NCBI GenBank assembly: GCA_030603365.1
Contig: JAUVXV010000004.1
Coordinates: forward strand, 80,210-144,209
DNA: 64,000 nucleotides
Source: Candidatus Heimdallarchaeota archaeon
Lineage (GTDB): Archaea; Asgardarchaeota; Heimdallarchaeia; Heimdallarchaeales; Heimdallarchaeaceae
Reading direction: 5' to 3'
Made by a program: the position numbers and the translations under genes. Position 1 is the first letter of the stretch. The number at the start of each line of letters is the position of its first letter. The notes beneath the pieces are model-generated. The model ran no database searches and was not told where the DNA came from. It saw nothing but the letters and a program-made list of their open reading frames with translations. Shown here piece by piece: positions 35,652-44,862 of the stretch.

Positions 35652-36590
35652 TCAGCCCATTAAATTCTTTAGAACAGCCATCACTGTATGTAATCTGTTT
35701 TCTGCTTCATCAAACACAATGCTATGTTCGCTTTCAAAAACCTCTTCTGTAGCTTCTTTATGTTTGTAAGGTAAGCAATGCATGAAAACATAATCAGATT
35801 TTGCATTAGAACAAAGTTCTTCAGTAATTATATAATCCTTGAAAGCTGCTAATTTGGCTTTTTCTTGATCTTCTTCACCCATAGAGATAAAAGTGTCAGT
35901 TACAACAATGTCAGCATCTGTAACAGCTGATACAGAATTATTAGTAATAACAATCTTTGCTCCTGTTTCTTCTGCAAATTCTTCTGCAAGTGCAACGATG
36001 TCGCTAGATGGTTCATAACCCTTAGGTGTAGCAACAGACATATCCATACCCATCTTAGCACATCCAATCAATAATGAATTACAGACATTGTTTCCATCAC
36101 CAACCCAGGTTAGTTTTAATCCTGCAAGCCGACCTTTATGTTCTTCAATAGTTAGTAAATCAGCTAGAATTTGTAGTGGATGATATTTGTCAGATAACGC
36201 ATTGATTATGGGAATCTTAGAATATTTTACTAGTTCCTCAACATCTTCATGGGCATAGACTCTGGCTAAGACACCATCAACCATTCGAGAAAGGACGCGG
36301 GAAGTATCTTTGATTGTTTCTCCACTACCTAGTTGGATATCTGCAGAACTTAGAAACAGAGCATGACCACCTAAGTAATACATTGCTACCTCAGTTGAGA
36401 CACGAGTACGAGTTGATCGTTTTTGGAAAATCATTCCAAGTGTTAATCCCTCAAGAGGTAATTCAGTTCTGTTAAAAGCTTTGAATTTAGCTTTCAAGCG
36501 TTTAGATTCGTCAAGAAGAAAACGTATTTCTTCTGCTGTATAATCTACCAAGGATAAAAGTGATCTACCTTTTAAATCCATTTTACTCAC
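35652..36590 (-). CDS. argF: Ornithine carbamoyltransferase
   Basis: 312 residues. The carbamoyl-phosphate loop is KRSTRTRVS, the ornithine loop is DTFISMGEED, and the C-terminal catalytic motif is HCLPYKHKEATEEVFES. It makes citrulline from carbamoyl phosphate and ornithine in arginine synthesis, or works in reverse in degradation. Other arg genes are absent from the window. Length and motifs fit the family; related carbamoyltransferases for other amines are the alternative, though the SMG loop favours ornithine. Confidence 0.92.
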   Translation of the reverse strand: MSKMDLKGRSLLSLVDYTAEEIRFLLDESKRLKAKFKAFNRTELPLEGLTLGMIFQKRSTRTRVSTEVAMYYLGGHALFLSSADIQLGSGETIKDTSRVLSRMVDGVLARVYAHEDVEELVKYSKIPIINALSDKYHPLQILADLLTIEEHKGRLAGLKLTWVGDGNNVCNSLLIGCAKMGMDMSVATPKGYEPSSDIVALAEEFAEETGAKIVITNNSVSAVTDADIVVTDTFISMGEEDQEKAKLAAFKDYIITEELCSNAKSDYVFMHCLPYKHKEATEEVFESEHSIVFDEAENRLHTVMAVLKNLMG

Positions 36591-36772
36591 TGGGTCAAAG
36601 GAATAAAGAAAATATAAAAAATGTTCGATATGACTTGCTGCTTCCTCTTTCTCTCTTTCTGATTCATTACAACATAAGAATAGATAAAGAAATTAATAAC
36701 TTCTCAATCGAAAAAAAAGTTGATATTACATAGAATTCTTAAATTAGTAAAAATAAGGTATTGTTGAGAAAA

Positions 36773-37165
36773 ATGGTTGATTATAAACGATTTATTATTT
36801 CAATTGTGACAGGTGCAGTTCTTGGAGTAGCCTGTATTATAGGTGTAGGACTAAGAGTTCCTGGAGGGTATGCAGACAATATAGGGTATCTGATAGGAAT
36901 ATGGGCAATGAGAGTTGTTCTAGGTATCATAATAGGTTTAGCTGGAGGAATCATTCTTATCAAAGGTGAAGGATGGGAAAAATGGGTAAATGCCGGATTA
37001 AGAGGAACATTATTTGGTATAATAGTATCAGCAGCAGTACTACTAATGGATCAATATGTTGGCTATTCTACATTTGTAGCAGGAATAGCATATGGAACTA
37101 TAATAGATTTAGTGGCTACATTCTTCACAAAGAAAAAGAAAGAAGAAAAAATAGAAAAAGATTAG
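36773..37165 (+). CDS. Small four-helix membrane protein, unknown
   Basis: 130 residues from ATG 36773 (a TTG 12 bp upstream is possible). About four hydrophobic segments rich in G, I and V (IVTGAVLGVACIIGVGL, VVLGIIIGLAGGIILI) end in a lysine/glutamate tail, KKKKEEKIEKD. The glycine zipper-like spacing suggests tight helix packing. I do not recognise a family. It is flanked by argF and the arsenite transporter on the opposite strand. Confidence 0.6.
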   Translation: MVDYKRFIISIVTGAVLGVACIIGVGLRVPGGYADNIGYLIGIWAMRVVLGIIIGLAGGIILIKGEGWEKWVNAGLRGTLFGIIVSAAVLLMDQYVGYSTFVAGIAYGTIIDLVATFFTKKKKEEKIEKD

Positions 37166-37197
37166 AAATCCATTGTATTCTTTCTGAAAAATGAGAG

Positions 37198-38262
37198 TTA
37201 GATGGGTGTTCCTTTCCACCAATTCCTCTTCTTTAGAAATTTGGCGAGATAAACCAAACCAACCATAATTGGTATCTCCCAGAATAAGCCCATTGTTGTA
37301 CCTAATGCTGCTACTGAACCAGTTCCATATATGGCAATAGCAGTTGCAATAGCAATTTCAAAATGACTAGATGATCCAATAATTACAGTAATTACACCTT
37401 CTTTGTAAGCTAAATTTGTGAATCTTGTAATCAATAAATTATAACCTACTACGATAAGAAAACCCAATAAAAGTGGTACCGATACTAGTAAGAGCAGATT
37501 AAAATTAGTTATCATCACATTTCCATTCAATGAAAACAGTACAATAAGAGTTGTCAACAAAGCTAGTATTGATATTTTACCAACAATTGGGATGTATTTA
37601 CTCTTAAACCATTCTTCACCTTTTGCTCTTATAATTAGTGTTTTACTTATTACACCTAATATAAGTGGAATTCCAATAAAAACTGCTACTGAAATTATGA
37701 GTGATATAATATCTATGGAGATATTAGAAATTCCAGATAGTAATACAACCATAGGGGCATATCCAATAATAATAGTAACAGTATTGAGACTTGTAGTGAT
37801 CACATTTTGTTCTTGATTTCCATCAGCTAAATAACCCCAAATCAGAACCATAGCTGTGCAAGGACTAGAGGCTAAGAGAATTATTGCAAACATTAATTGT
37901 TCATTTCCAGGAAGGAATAATCGAGCAAGTCCCCATCCTACAAAAGGTGCTATTATCCAATTTGATATTAAAGTTAGAATAATTGGTTTAGGATTTTTTG
38001 CTAATTTCTTTAATTCTGAAGCTTTAAGGTTCAGCATTGCAGGATACATCATAAAAAAAAGACATATTCCAATTGGTATTGATATCCCCCTAACTTGCCA
38101 ATTATCAATCGTTTCAGCAATACTTGGTGCATAGAGTGAAAGTAAGATACCTACACCCATACAGATTACAATCCAAATAGGTAATAATTTTTCAAATAAA
38201 CTAAGCCCTTCTTTCGTTTTAGTGACATCCTCAATTTGACTTGTTTCGACAGTACCACCCAA
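37198..38262 (-). CDS. acr3: ACR3-type arsenite efflux transporter
   Basis: 354 residues with ten membrane segments. The ACR3 hallmarks are ASSPCTAMVLIWGYLADGNQ (about residues 131-150, with the essential cysteine) and GSSSHFEIAIATAIAIYG (about 294). It exports arsenite, driven by the proton gradient. The start is probably a TTG at 38262, because the first internal ATG would remove the first membrane segment. It is divergent from an ArsR-type regulator with an inverted repeat between them, so arsenite-induced control is likely. Confidence 0.92.
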   Translation of the reverse strand: MGGTVETSQIEDVTKTKEGLSLFEKLLPIWIVICMGVGILLSLYAPSIAETIDNWQVRGISIPIGICLFFMMYPAMLNLKASELKKLAKNPKPIILTLISNWIIAPFVGWGLARLFLPGNEQLMFAIILLASSPCTAMVLIWGYLADGNQEQNVITTSLNTVTIIIGYAPMVVLLSGISNISIDIISLIISVAVFIGIPLILGVISKTLIIRAKGEEWFKSKYIPIVGKISILALLTTLIVLFSLNGNVMITNFNLLLLVSVPLLLGFLIVVGYNLLITRFTNLAYKEGVITVIIGSSSHFEIAIATAIAIYGTGSVAALGTTMGLFWEIPIMVGLVYLAKFLKKRNWWKGTPI

Positions 38263-38292
38263 TTCTTTTCACAACCGAAAAATTTATTACAT

Positions 38293-38328
38293 ATCAAAAA
38301 TATCTGTTTCATATAAATAATTTTTGAT
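38293..38328. promoter_or_regulatory. Inverted repeat in the acr3-arsR intergenic region (candidate operator)
   Basis: ATCAAAAAT (38293-38301) and ATTTTTGAT (38320-38328) are perfect inverted 9-mers 18 bp apart, midway between the two divergent genes. The dyad arrangement suits a dimeric winged-helix repressor. Confidence 0.5.
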
Positions 38329-38380
38329 GTATAATTAATTATAAATAATTTATAAATATAGTTAGAGCAATGTGAAATGT

Positions 38381-38803
38381 ATGGACTATAATAAAAAAGA
38401 AGTGGAAATAATCAAAACACTAGCAAAATGTGAAGATATTGAAGATGCAGAAGTACATTATAATAAATTAACAGAATACAGAAAGAAAATACTAGATGAA
38501 TCAAACCTAGCAAACTTATCAAAGTTCTTGGAAGCTTTTTCTCATGTTGATAGAGTTTTAATTCTTAGAATCTTAATGGAAAAGGATCGATGTGTATGTG
38601 AATTAGAGGTAATATTAGGAAAAAGTCAATCCAATATATCCTATCACCTTAGAATTCTTGAAAATCTAAATTTGATTAAAGGTTGGAAAAAGGGTAAATT
38701 TACACATTATTCTGTTGTTCAAAAATCCTTAGAATACCTTAGAGATTTATTTAACAATTGGATTAATGATGACATTATCAAAGTTAATCCAAATCTACTT
38801 TAG
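38381..38803 (+). CDS. arsR: ArsR/SmtB-family metal-sensing repressor
   Basis: 140 residues from ATG 38381 (a GTG 9 bp upstream is the alternative). The helix-turn-helix is GKSQSNISYHLRILENLNLI. Just before it, EKDRCVCELEVIL carries the CVC pair of arsenic-sensing ArsR proteins (ELCVCDL type). An N-terminal helical extension of about 45 residues is longer than usual. Divergent from acr3, it probably represses both until arsenite or antimonite binds. Confidence 0.9.
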   Translation: MDYNKKEVEIIKTLAKCEDIEDAEVHYNKLTEYRKKILDESNLANLSKFLEAFSHVDRVLILRILMEKDRCVCELEVILGKSQSNISYHLRILENLNLIKGWKKGKFTHYSVVQKSLEYLRDLFNNWINDDIIKVNPNLL

Positions 38804-38894
38804 ATTATTCTAAAACTGAAATAGTTTATTTATCCACTATTTCAAATAGAATAAGAATAGAAGAGAAAAAGAAAGTAGAAATAATAGAAAAAGA

Positions 38895-40100
38895 TTAGAA
38901 GAAGGTTGGTTCACCTTCAAAAACTCTTTTTGGAGGTTCCATCTTCATGGTTTCTTCAGCAGACAATATCTCAATTAGTTCATAATTGGATATACCCAGA
39001 CCCATCTTCTCAGCGAAAACAACTGTTTCATATGGATCTTTATACGGACCATGGACACGTGTGAAAGGATGTAAATCTTCGTCTGGATTAAGGTTAACAT
39101 GTTTAAAGTAAGGGGGAATGTTCTTTTCAATTAGACCCTCTTTCTTAATGAGATCGAGTGTTGCGGTTTCAACAGCAACTATGTCTTTGCTTCCAACAAC
39201 GCCAATATCATTAACAACTGGAGGTTGGCCTAGACCCATACAATCGCAATAAACCGTGATTTGATTTAGAAAATTTATATACATCACTTTAGCTGGATTA
39301 AAGGTTTCTAGAACTTTTTGTGTTGCTATTGCCATCATTTCGTTAAACGCTGTATAACTTTCTCGAGGTAATTTTACTGCACCTAATCCTCCATCAACCT
39401 GCAAGCAGGTCATACATTGGTGACAATCATGATAATTTCTTCTTAGATTATTTTTCTCTTCGTCATAGCTTAACGCACCATATGGACATGATTCTACAAG
39501 TTTTTTAGCAAGTTCAGGATTACCCTTAGCTTTATCCCAGTATTTATCAACGCTTGAAGCTCCATGGATTTTTCTCCATCGAGTAGGACCCGAGTAACCA
39601 CCTAGAGCTAGGTTTTTGATTGCTCCTCCATAGCCGCAAGCTCCATGTCCTTTAGCATGAGAAACATCTACAAGAACATCTGCGTCTTTTAGTGCTCCTG
39701 CTAATTCTAGATTATCTATCCCTCTATAATTAACTTCAACTGTTGTTGTGTAACCATCTTTTACTCCTGCAATAGGAATGATAGGACACCCACAAGTTTC
39801 TTGAGTATAACCTCTATTTACGGCATTGTAAACTGAGGTGGGATTGTCGGTAACAAAAGGAAAGCCTCCTCTTTTCTTAATAGCTTCAACAATTCTGCGA
39901 ATAAAGAATACAGGTATTGTTTGGTAACCATCATTGAAGCCTAGATGCATTTTAACAGCTACTTTATCCTTCTTTTCAATAGGAGTTTCATCTAACAATA
40001 ATTCGGTAATTTTGTCTACTTTTGCAGAAAAAGAAGCAAAAGCTGAATTTCTACCATGTTGGACAGAACCAAAGTAAACTTTAGCTTTTTCTGTAGTCAT
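38895..40100 (-). CDS. DUF362-family iron-sulfur protein
   Basis: 401 residues from ATG 40100 (MTTEKAKVYFGSVQHGRN). The upstream in-frame extension overlaps the divergent promoter and reads poorly. The DUF362 core includes KVAVKMHLGFNDGYQTI and DVSHAKGHGACGYGGAIKNL. Cysteines follow in ESCPYGALSYDEE and YHDCHQCMTCLQVDGG, enough for one or two [4Fe-4S] clusters. Members occur widely in anaerobes without a fixed biochemical role. It lies divergent from the dehydrogenase gene at 40196. Confidence 0.83.
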   Translation of the reverse strand: MTTEKAKVYFGSVQHGRNSAFASFSAKVDKITELLLDETPIEKKDKVAVKMHLGFNDGYQTIPVFFIRRIVEAIKKRGGFPFVTDNPTSVYNAVNRGYTQETCGCPIIPIAGVKDGYTTTVEVNYRGIDNLELAGALKDADVLVDVSHAKGHGACGYGGAIKNLALGGYSGPTRWRKIHGASSVDKYWDKAKGNPELAKKLVESCPYGALSYDEEKNNLRRNYHDCHQCMTCLQVDGGLGAVKLPRESYTAFNEMMAIATQKVLETFNPAKVMYINFLNQITVYCDCMGLGQPPVVNDIGVVGSKDIVAVETATLDLIKKEGLIEKNIPPYFKHVNLNPDEDLHPFTRVHGPYKDPYETVVFAEKMGLGISNYELIEILSAEETMKMEPPKRVFEGEPTFF

Positions 40101-40195
40101 ATTTTGCGTAAACTTTGAGTTATTAATAAAGGATTTGGATAAAGATTTTACTTGAACGAATACTATTTTAATATAATCTGACTTGATATTATAGT

Positions 40196-41068
40196 ATGAA
40201 CAACGATTCTTGGATAAAGGAAAAAACGTGCTTAATAACTGGGGCAAATGCAGGAATCGGAAAAGCAACAACAAGACAGATTGCGGATTTAGGTGCGAAA
40301 GTTATAATGGTGTGTCGTAATCCAGAGAAGGGAGAAAAAGCTCGACAAGAGATTATTCAAGCAACCAAAAACAAGAATGTCGAGCTTCTGATTTGTGATT
40401 TAGCATCATTAAAAGATGTAAAACGCTTCGCTGAAGAATTTCTTATTAATCACTCAAATTTGCATGTCTTAGTTAATAATGCAGGAGTTTTCAGTATGAA
40501 GAGAACTACAACCAAAGATGGATATGAAAGTACTTTTGCAGTAAACTACTTAGCTCATTTCTATCTTACTAAACTAATGTCCCCCTTGTTAAAGAAAAAT
40601 TCTCCCGCTAGAATTATTAATCTCTCTTCTGACATGCACAAATACTTTAAGATTAAATTGAATGATCCTCTATTAGAGAAAAGATATAGTGGTCAGCAAG
40701 CATATAGTAATTCTAAAACTGCAATGGTCTTGTTTTCTTATAAGTTAGTAAGAGAACTAGAAGGATCTGGAGTATCAGTATATGCAGTAAATCCAGGACA
40801 TGTTAAAACACAATTGACAACAGTTGGTCTACCTAATTGGTATAGGAAAATATCTGATCTAATTCCAAGTCGTCGAACTCCTGAAGAAGGGGCAGAAGTT
40901 TCTGTATATGCTGCCTCCTCAAATAATCTAGAGAAAATAACAGGTAAATATATTACTAAATTTAAAGAGAAAAAGTCAGCAAAGATGACTTATGACCTTG
41001 CTAAACAAGATTATCTTTGGGAATTGAGTGAGAAATTAGTAGAAGAAGCAATTGAAAAAGAAAATTAA
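40196..41068 (+). CDS. Short-chain dehydrogenase/reductase (retinol-dehydrogenase-like)
   Basis: 290 residues. TCLITGANAGIGKATTRQIA with VCRNPEKGEKAR after strand two (NADPH type), NNAGVFS, INLSSDMHKY, and YSNSKTA as the YxxxK motif. The layout is closest to retinol dehydrogenase/WW-oxidoreductase-like SDRs that act on prenyl-type alcohols. The substrate is unknown. TTTAATATAA at 40167-40176 is a likely TATA box, again close to the ATG. Confidence 0.87.
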   Translation: MNNDSWIKEKTCLITGANAGIGKATTRQIADLGAKVIMVCRNPEKGEKARQEIIQATKNKNVELLICDLASLKDVKRFAEEFLINHSNLHVLVNNAGVFSMKRTTTKDGYESTFAVNYLAHFYLTKLMSPLLKKNSPARIINLSSDMHKYFKIKLNDPLLEKRYSGQQAYSNSKTAMVLFSYKLVRELEGSGVSVYAVNPGHVKTQLTTVGLPNWYRKISDLIPSRRTPEEGAEVSVYAASSNNLEKITGKYITKFKEKKSAKMTYDLAKQDYLWELSEKLVEEAIEKEN

Positions 41069-41113
41069 TAAATGTTCATACTGCAATAAACAAAAATCAA
41101 ATAGGTTGTACAA

Positions 41114-42046
41114 ATGCCCAAACCTTACGCTGTAATTAATGAAGAAATAAAAGATGCATTAAAAGGAAAAGCAGGAGAAGAAAGGGCTAGGGAAATTAAG
41201 AGACTATTGAAAGCAATACATTGGGATGTAGGAGATTATAAGAGAATTAAAGATAAACTAAGACGCGAATTAGCAGAAATAGAAACGATGGAACAAGCTA
41301 AGAAAGCTTCTAGAAGTCGTACAAAAACTAAAAAAACCACTCCTCAGTTTTGTATAATTGGATCTACAAATAGCGGAAAAAGTACACTAATCAATAATCT
41401 AACCGGTACCACAATTCCTGTTGAATCTTATCCATTCACTACAATTGAACCACAATACGGTGCAATGGAGTATGATAATATTAGTTTTCAATTTGTTGAA
41501 ATTCCTGCAATTTATGATGGTTGTTGGAATGGAGATAAATCCACTCTAGGTATGATATATTTTACAGACTGCGTTATGATACTGGGTCGTTCTCACGAAG
41601 ACTTTGAATTAGTTCTAAAGGAATTAGCGGGACAGAATATAGAGCTAATAGGAGAAAGAATGAGTGATGGATTTATCCAAACAACACCTAGGAAGATACC
41701 AGCCTTCCTGGTTTTCGATAAAACAGATCCAAATTTACCTCCTTCTCATCTAAAGAAGATTCCTTCGGACAATCTTGAAGAGATAAAACAAAACATGATA
41801 AAAATCATAAAACCTGTACGGCTTTATACAATGAATTCTTTTAATGAGATACAAGAACAACCTGTAGTGTTTTTCAAAGATCAAATTACTGTTAAAGAAG
41901 TTATTCAGAAAGTGTATAAGGGAAAAGAAGAGATTTTCAAAGATGCGGTTATACTGGAAGGGGGACCAAATGGAAGAAGAAAAAGAGTAGGAATAACTTA
42001 TGAACTTTCAGACAAAGATGTGATACATCTAACTTTTCACAAATAA
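41114..42046 (+). CDS. DRG/Obg-related GTPase with TGS domain and degenerate G3 and G4 motifs
   Basis: 310 residues: an N-terminal basic helical region (about 1-75), a P-loop domain with IIGSTNSGKSTLINNLTGTT near residue 81, and a C-terminal TGS-like domain ending RVGITYELSDKDVIHLTFHK. The overall plan matches DRG, a ribosome-associated GTPase. Yet the switch-2 motif DxPG reads EIPAI (about 129-133), and the base-recognition motif NKxD reads FDKTD. So it may bind a nucleotide but hydrolyse it slowly or not at all. It lies 46 bp downstream of the SDR gene. Confidence 0.75.
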   Translation: MPKPYAVINEEIKDALKGKAGEERAREIKRLLKAIHWDVGDYKRIKDKLRRELAEIETMEQAKKASRSRTKTKKTTPQFCIIGSTNSGKSTLINNLTGTTIPVESYPFTTIEPQYGAMEYDNISFQFVEIPAIYDGCWNGDKSTLGMIYFTDCVMILGRSHEDFELVLKELAGQNIELIGERMSDGFIQTTPRKIPAFLVFDKTDPNLPPSHLKKIPSDNLEEIKQNMIKIIKPVRLYTMNSFNEIQEQPVVFFKDQITVKEVIQKVYKGKEEIFKDAVILEGGPNGRRKRVGITYELSDKDVIHLTFHK

Positions 42047-42065
42047 AAATAAGAAGGGAGTAAAA

Positions 42066-42623
42066 TTACTCCAGTTTAGAACCACAGCTTTCACAGAATT
42101 TTGAACCTACAGGAGGTCTGTGACCACAATAGGGACAGTAATTAATCTCTCCAGTAGGAAAGATAACTTCAACTTGTTTCTTAGGTAAGGGTGTTTCAAA
42201 TTCTGGTGCTGGCTCGTATTTGACTTCTTCACCGAAAATAATTTCTCCTGTTGCACCATCATAACTATATTGAATACCTCTTCTAGTACGAAGGTCAACA
42301 AGAATACGAAGCATGTTCTTTGATTTAATACCAACTTCTTGAGCTAGGTTCTCAACTTTTACTCTTCCTGTACGGTTTAAAGTAGATGAATGAACGATAT
42401 CTCTCATTCTCTTATCCCAATAGAGACTACTAAAACCACCTATGAAACTGAAGAAAGCAGGGATGAAAAGCCAATAACCCCAACTAGCCAAACCTATGAA
42501 AGAAATGTTATAAGCTCGGAATATTAATGATAAAACACCTACTATTGTGAAAACTATGGCAGTTCCAAAAGCAGACAAGTTTCCTTTATAATCTTTTTTC
42601 TGATAATATCTATCTTGAGACAT
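42066..42623 (-). CDS. Membrane protein with winged-helix-like segment and zinc ribbon
   Basis: 185 residues. Two membrane helices (AFGTAIVFTIVGVLSLIF; SWGYWLFIPAFFSFIGGF) are followed by a cytosolic part. That part has a winged-helix-like stretch (RVKVENLAQEVGIKSKNMLR, about 87-106) and a C-terminal zinc ribbon (YCPYCGHRPPVGSKFCESCG, about 163-182). The combination suggests a membrane-tethered protein- or nucleic-acid-binding adaptor. Function unknown. It is convergent with the DRG-like gene. Confidence 0.65.
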   Translation of the reverse strand: MSQDRYYQKKDYKGNLSAFGTAIVFTIVGVLSLIFRAYNISFIGLASWGYWLFIPAFFSFIGGFSSLYWDKRMRDIVHSSTLNRTGRVKVENLAQEVGIKSKNMLRILVDLRTRRGIQYSYDGATGEIIFGEEVKYEPAPEFETPLPKKQVEVIFPTGEINYCPYCGHRPPVGSKFCESCGSKLE

Positions 42624-42749
42624 AGAATAACCTCAAGTAGGGAGGCTCATGGACTTTATTAAACTTAAGCATTCATTGAGAAATTATGAAGGGGAAACGA
42701 AACAAAAAACTTTTAATGGAACGAAGAACAGAAAAGATAGAATATAGGT

Positions 42750-42872
42750 GCCCAGATAGCTTAGCTGGGAGAGCGCAGGACTGAAGAAGAATCTTTCAGA
42801 AATCCTGTTGTCGCGTGTTCAAGAAGGTTTCAGATGCGTTCTGTGACATTGAATATCACGCTCTGGGCTCCA
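42750..42872 (+). tRNA. tRNA-Phe (GAA) with two introns (37/38 and 59/60)
   Basis: 123 nt with encoded CCA. The acceptor GCCCAGA pairs with UCUGGGC, and the anticodon stem CAGGA/UCCUG has loop CUGAAGA, so the anticodon is GAA. Intron 1 (15 nt, 42787-42801) lies at 37/38, with CUGA pairing UCAG. Intron 2 (32 nt, 42824-42855) lies at 59/60 with UUCA/UGAA central pairing and 3-nt bulges. Splicing leaves T-loop UUCAAGU. The base before CCA is U, not the A normally found in tRNA-Phe. Confidence 0.93.
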
Positions 42873-42931
42873 AATATTTTTCTTCTCTAAGAATTGAAAC
42901 TTCTTTTCAGTTATTGTTTTTCCGATAAGAT

Positions 42932-44497
42932 TCATTTCCAAAATCTTCTATGTCTTGTTTTAGCAGTTATTGTAATTCCAAGAAATGATAATAGAACAAT
43001 TAGAACACTAAAAAAAGATTCTTCAGTTGGTTCAGCTGTTGTCTCGCTAGTTACTTGGCAATCATAGTTGTAAACAGATGGATAAGGATCTGTCATATTG
43101 TATTTTCCATCTATAGAGTATTCTCCTTCTCCTTCATAATCTGTCCAAAAATTACCTGTGCTTGAATCATCATCATACCACTTGTTATTATAGCTATCAT
43201 CAAAGGCTTGGGAATACCCATCTTCTGTTCCATTTAGATTATTGCAAATGAAGTAGTTATGATGTATGACATTCCAAGTTGAAAGCAAAGTAGCTATCTT
43301 AACTCCATATTTTCTGTTTCTTAGTAGAGTATTATTTACTATTTCTATATATTTTGAATCAACTAGTAAAATTCCTTGACCATTGGATTCGCATGTGTTA
43401 TTTCTAATTATTGCATGATGTGTTTCCCAAACTCTCATTCCTATTGTATTGTTCTTACACACATTATCTTCAATTATTGGTGGTGTAAGAGATGTAAAAG
43501 AACCATAATAAGTGAAGATTCCAGCGTCTTTGTTTTCCGTACATGTGTTATTTGCTACTGTTCCTTTTGAGCATCTAGCTATCCTTATTCCTGATTCATT
43601 ATTCTTTGTAAAGAAATTGTCTAGTATCAATGAATCATCCATTTCATTAGAATAAATTCCATCTTGATTATTTTTTGAGCACTCATTCTCAATAATCGAG
43701 ATATTTTGTGACATATTAACTACAATTCCAAAAACACCTCTTGTGCAATAATTGTTCTCTACTCGATTATGTTTTCCCCACCACATGCTTATTCCTGAAT
43801 AGCCATAATCCACTATGACATTTCGTTCAAAAATCGTGTTCTTAACATAGTAAGTGTCTATGCCATCATGATTGAGTTCTAAGGTGTTATCCATGACCTT
43901 AGAATGTTCTGAATAGAGTAACCTGATGCCGTTCCTATTATCATGACAATAGTTCTTTTTAATCTCCAGATACTCCCCTCTATCAGTCGCTATTCCATTC
44001 CGGTTTCCATAGCATTCATTCTGTCTTAGATAGACCTGACTAGATCCCCAAACGTAAATCCCATCATAGTTGTGATTTATACAAGTATTGTTTTCTATAA
44101 TAGCAGTTCCAGAAATAATATCAGTTATTACAATTCCCCAATCTAGAGCTGAAATGAAACAATTAGAAATTGTGAAACTCTTGGTAGTATTGAAGACATA
44201 CATCCCAATCCCGAAGGTAGTTGTGATATCATAATTCTCGATTTGATAGGGATCAGATGGAGTTCCCTCCCCTGGAAATCCTTGAGTTATAAAATCCTCG
44301 TCTGATAAAATAATAATACTTTGATGAGGAATTAATTCTGTTTTCATTTTATTCATTTTAGGATAGGAATTTTGATTCAGATTGTCCGTTTGAGATAACT
44401 CTGCTATAACTTCGGAATTCGAAAGACGGATTTTACTAGGGAAGAGAATTAGAAATAAAACACAATAGATAAAGATTGTTTCATACTTCTTCCACAT
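42932..44497 (-). CDS. Secreted right-handed beta-helix (NosD/parallel-helix repeat) surface protein
   Basis: 521 residues. The ATG at 44497 is used because GAGGAG lies before it, while the in-frame ATG at 44530 falls inside the TATA box. The signal peptide is FIYCVLFLILFPS. Residues about 70-440 are NosD-like repeats (IIENNTCINHNYDGIYVWGS, NRNGIRLLYSEHSKVMDNTL), about 22-23 residues per turn. A C-terminal hydrophobic helix, FFSVLIVLLSFLGITITA, with a basic tail anchors it. Such proteins usually bind or modify carbohydrates outside the cell; here no catalytic domain is visible. Confidence 0.85.
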   Translation of the reverse strand: MWKKYETIFIYCVLFLILFPSKIRLSNSEVIAELSQTDNLNQNSYPKMNKMKTELIPHQSIIILSDEDFITQGFPGEGTPSDPYQIENYDITTTFGIGMYVFNTTKSFTISNCFISALDWGIVITDIISGTAIIENNTCINHNYDGIYVWGSSQVYLRQNECYGNRNGIATDRGEYLEIKKNYCHDNRNGIRLLYSEHSKVMDNTLELNHDGIDTYYVKNTIFERNVIVDYGYSGISMWWGKHNRVENNYCTRGVFGIVVNMSQNISIIENECSKNNQDGIYSNEMDDSLILDNFFTKNNESGIRIARCSKGTVANNTCTENKDAGIFTYYGSFTSLTPPIIEDNVCKNNTIGMRVWETHHAIIRNNTCESNGQGILLVDSKYIEIVNNTLLRNRKYGVKIATLLSTWNVIHHNYFICNNLNGTEDGYSQAFDDSYNNKWYDDDSSTGNFWTDYEGEGEYSIDGKYNMTDPYPSVYNYDCQVTSETTAEPTEESFFSVLIVLLSFLGITITAKTRHRRFWK

Positions 44498-44528
44498 TTT
44501 CTCTCCTCTTAATAGTTGTTTTCTAAAC

Positions 44529-44536
44529 ATATATAA
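44529..44536 (-). promoter_or_regulatory. TATA box of the beta-helix surface protein gene
   Basis: TTATATAT on the minus strand is 32-39 nt before ATG 44497, leaving a short leader that contains GAGGAG. Bases 44540-44860, between this gene and the next, show pyrimidine runs but no gene. Confidence 0.6.
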
Positions 44537-44862
44537 GTCGACTCTTCAAATTATTTACGTGTTTAATTATCCCAAATTTTTTCCTTTATTGAATCTTTGA
44601 AAAATACTCTTTTGCCCTTATCAAGGTACTATTCCTTTTGTGTTTTTAAACCTAAATTTGTTTATTTATCTGAAGCTAGCTCTAACATCTGCTAGATGGT
44701 TTCAAGAATGCTTTCCACATTCATCCCCAATGTTTCTCTGGCTAGCTTCCCCCCTCTCCCCCTCTTTGAAAGATTCACCCTCTTATTGTACAAAGCATTT
44801 TTGATAAAAAAAGAGTGAATGCTTTAATATCAACTACTCTATTTTCTTCCAAAGTGATTTCA

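Noticed and set aside
38895..40274. N-terminal extension of the DUF362 protein to 40274
   Set aside because: The extra 58 residues overlap the divergent gene's start and promoter and are hydrophobic without family similarity. The ATG at 40100 begins the family pattern.
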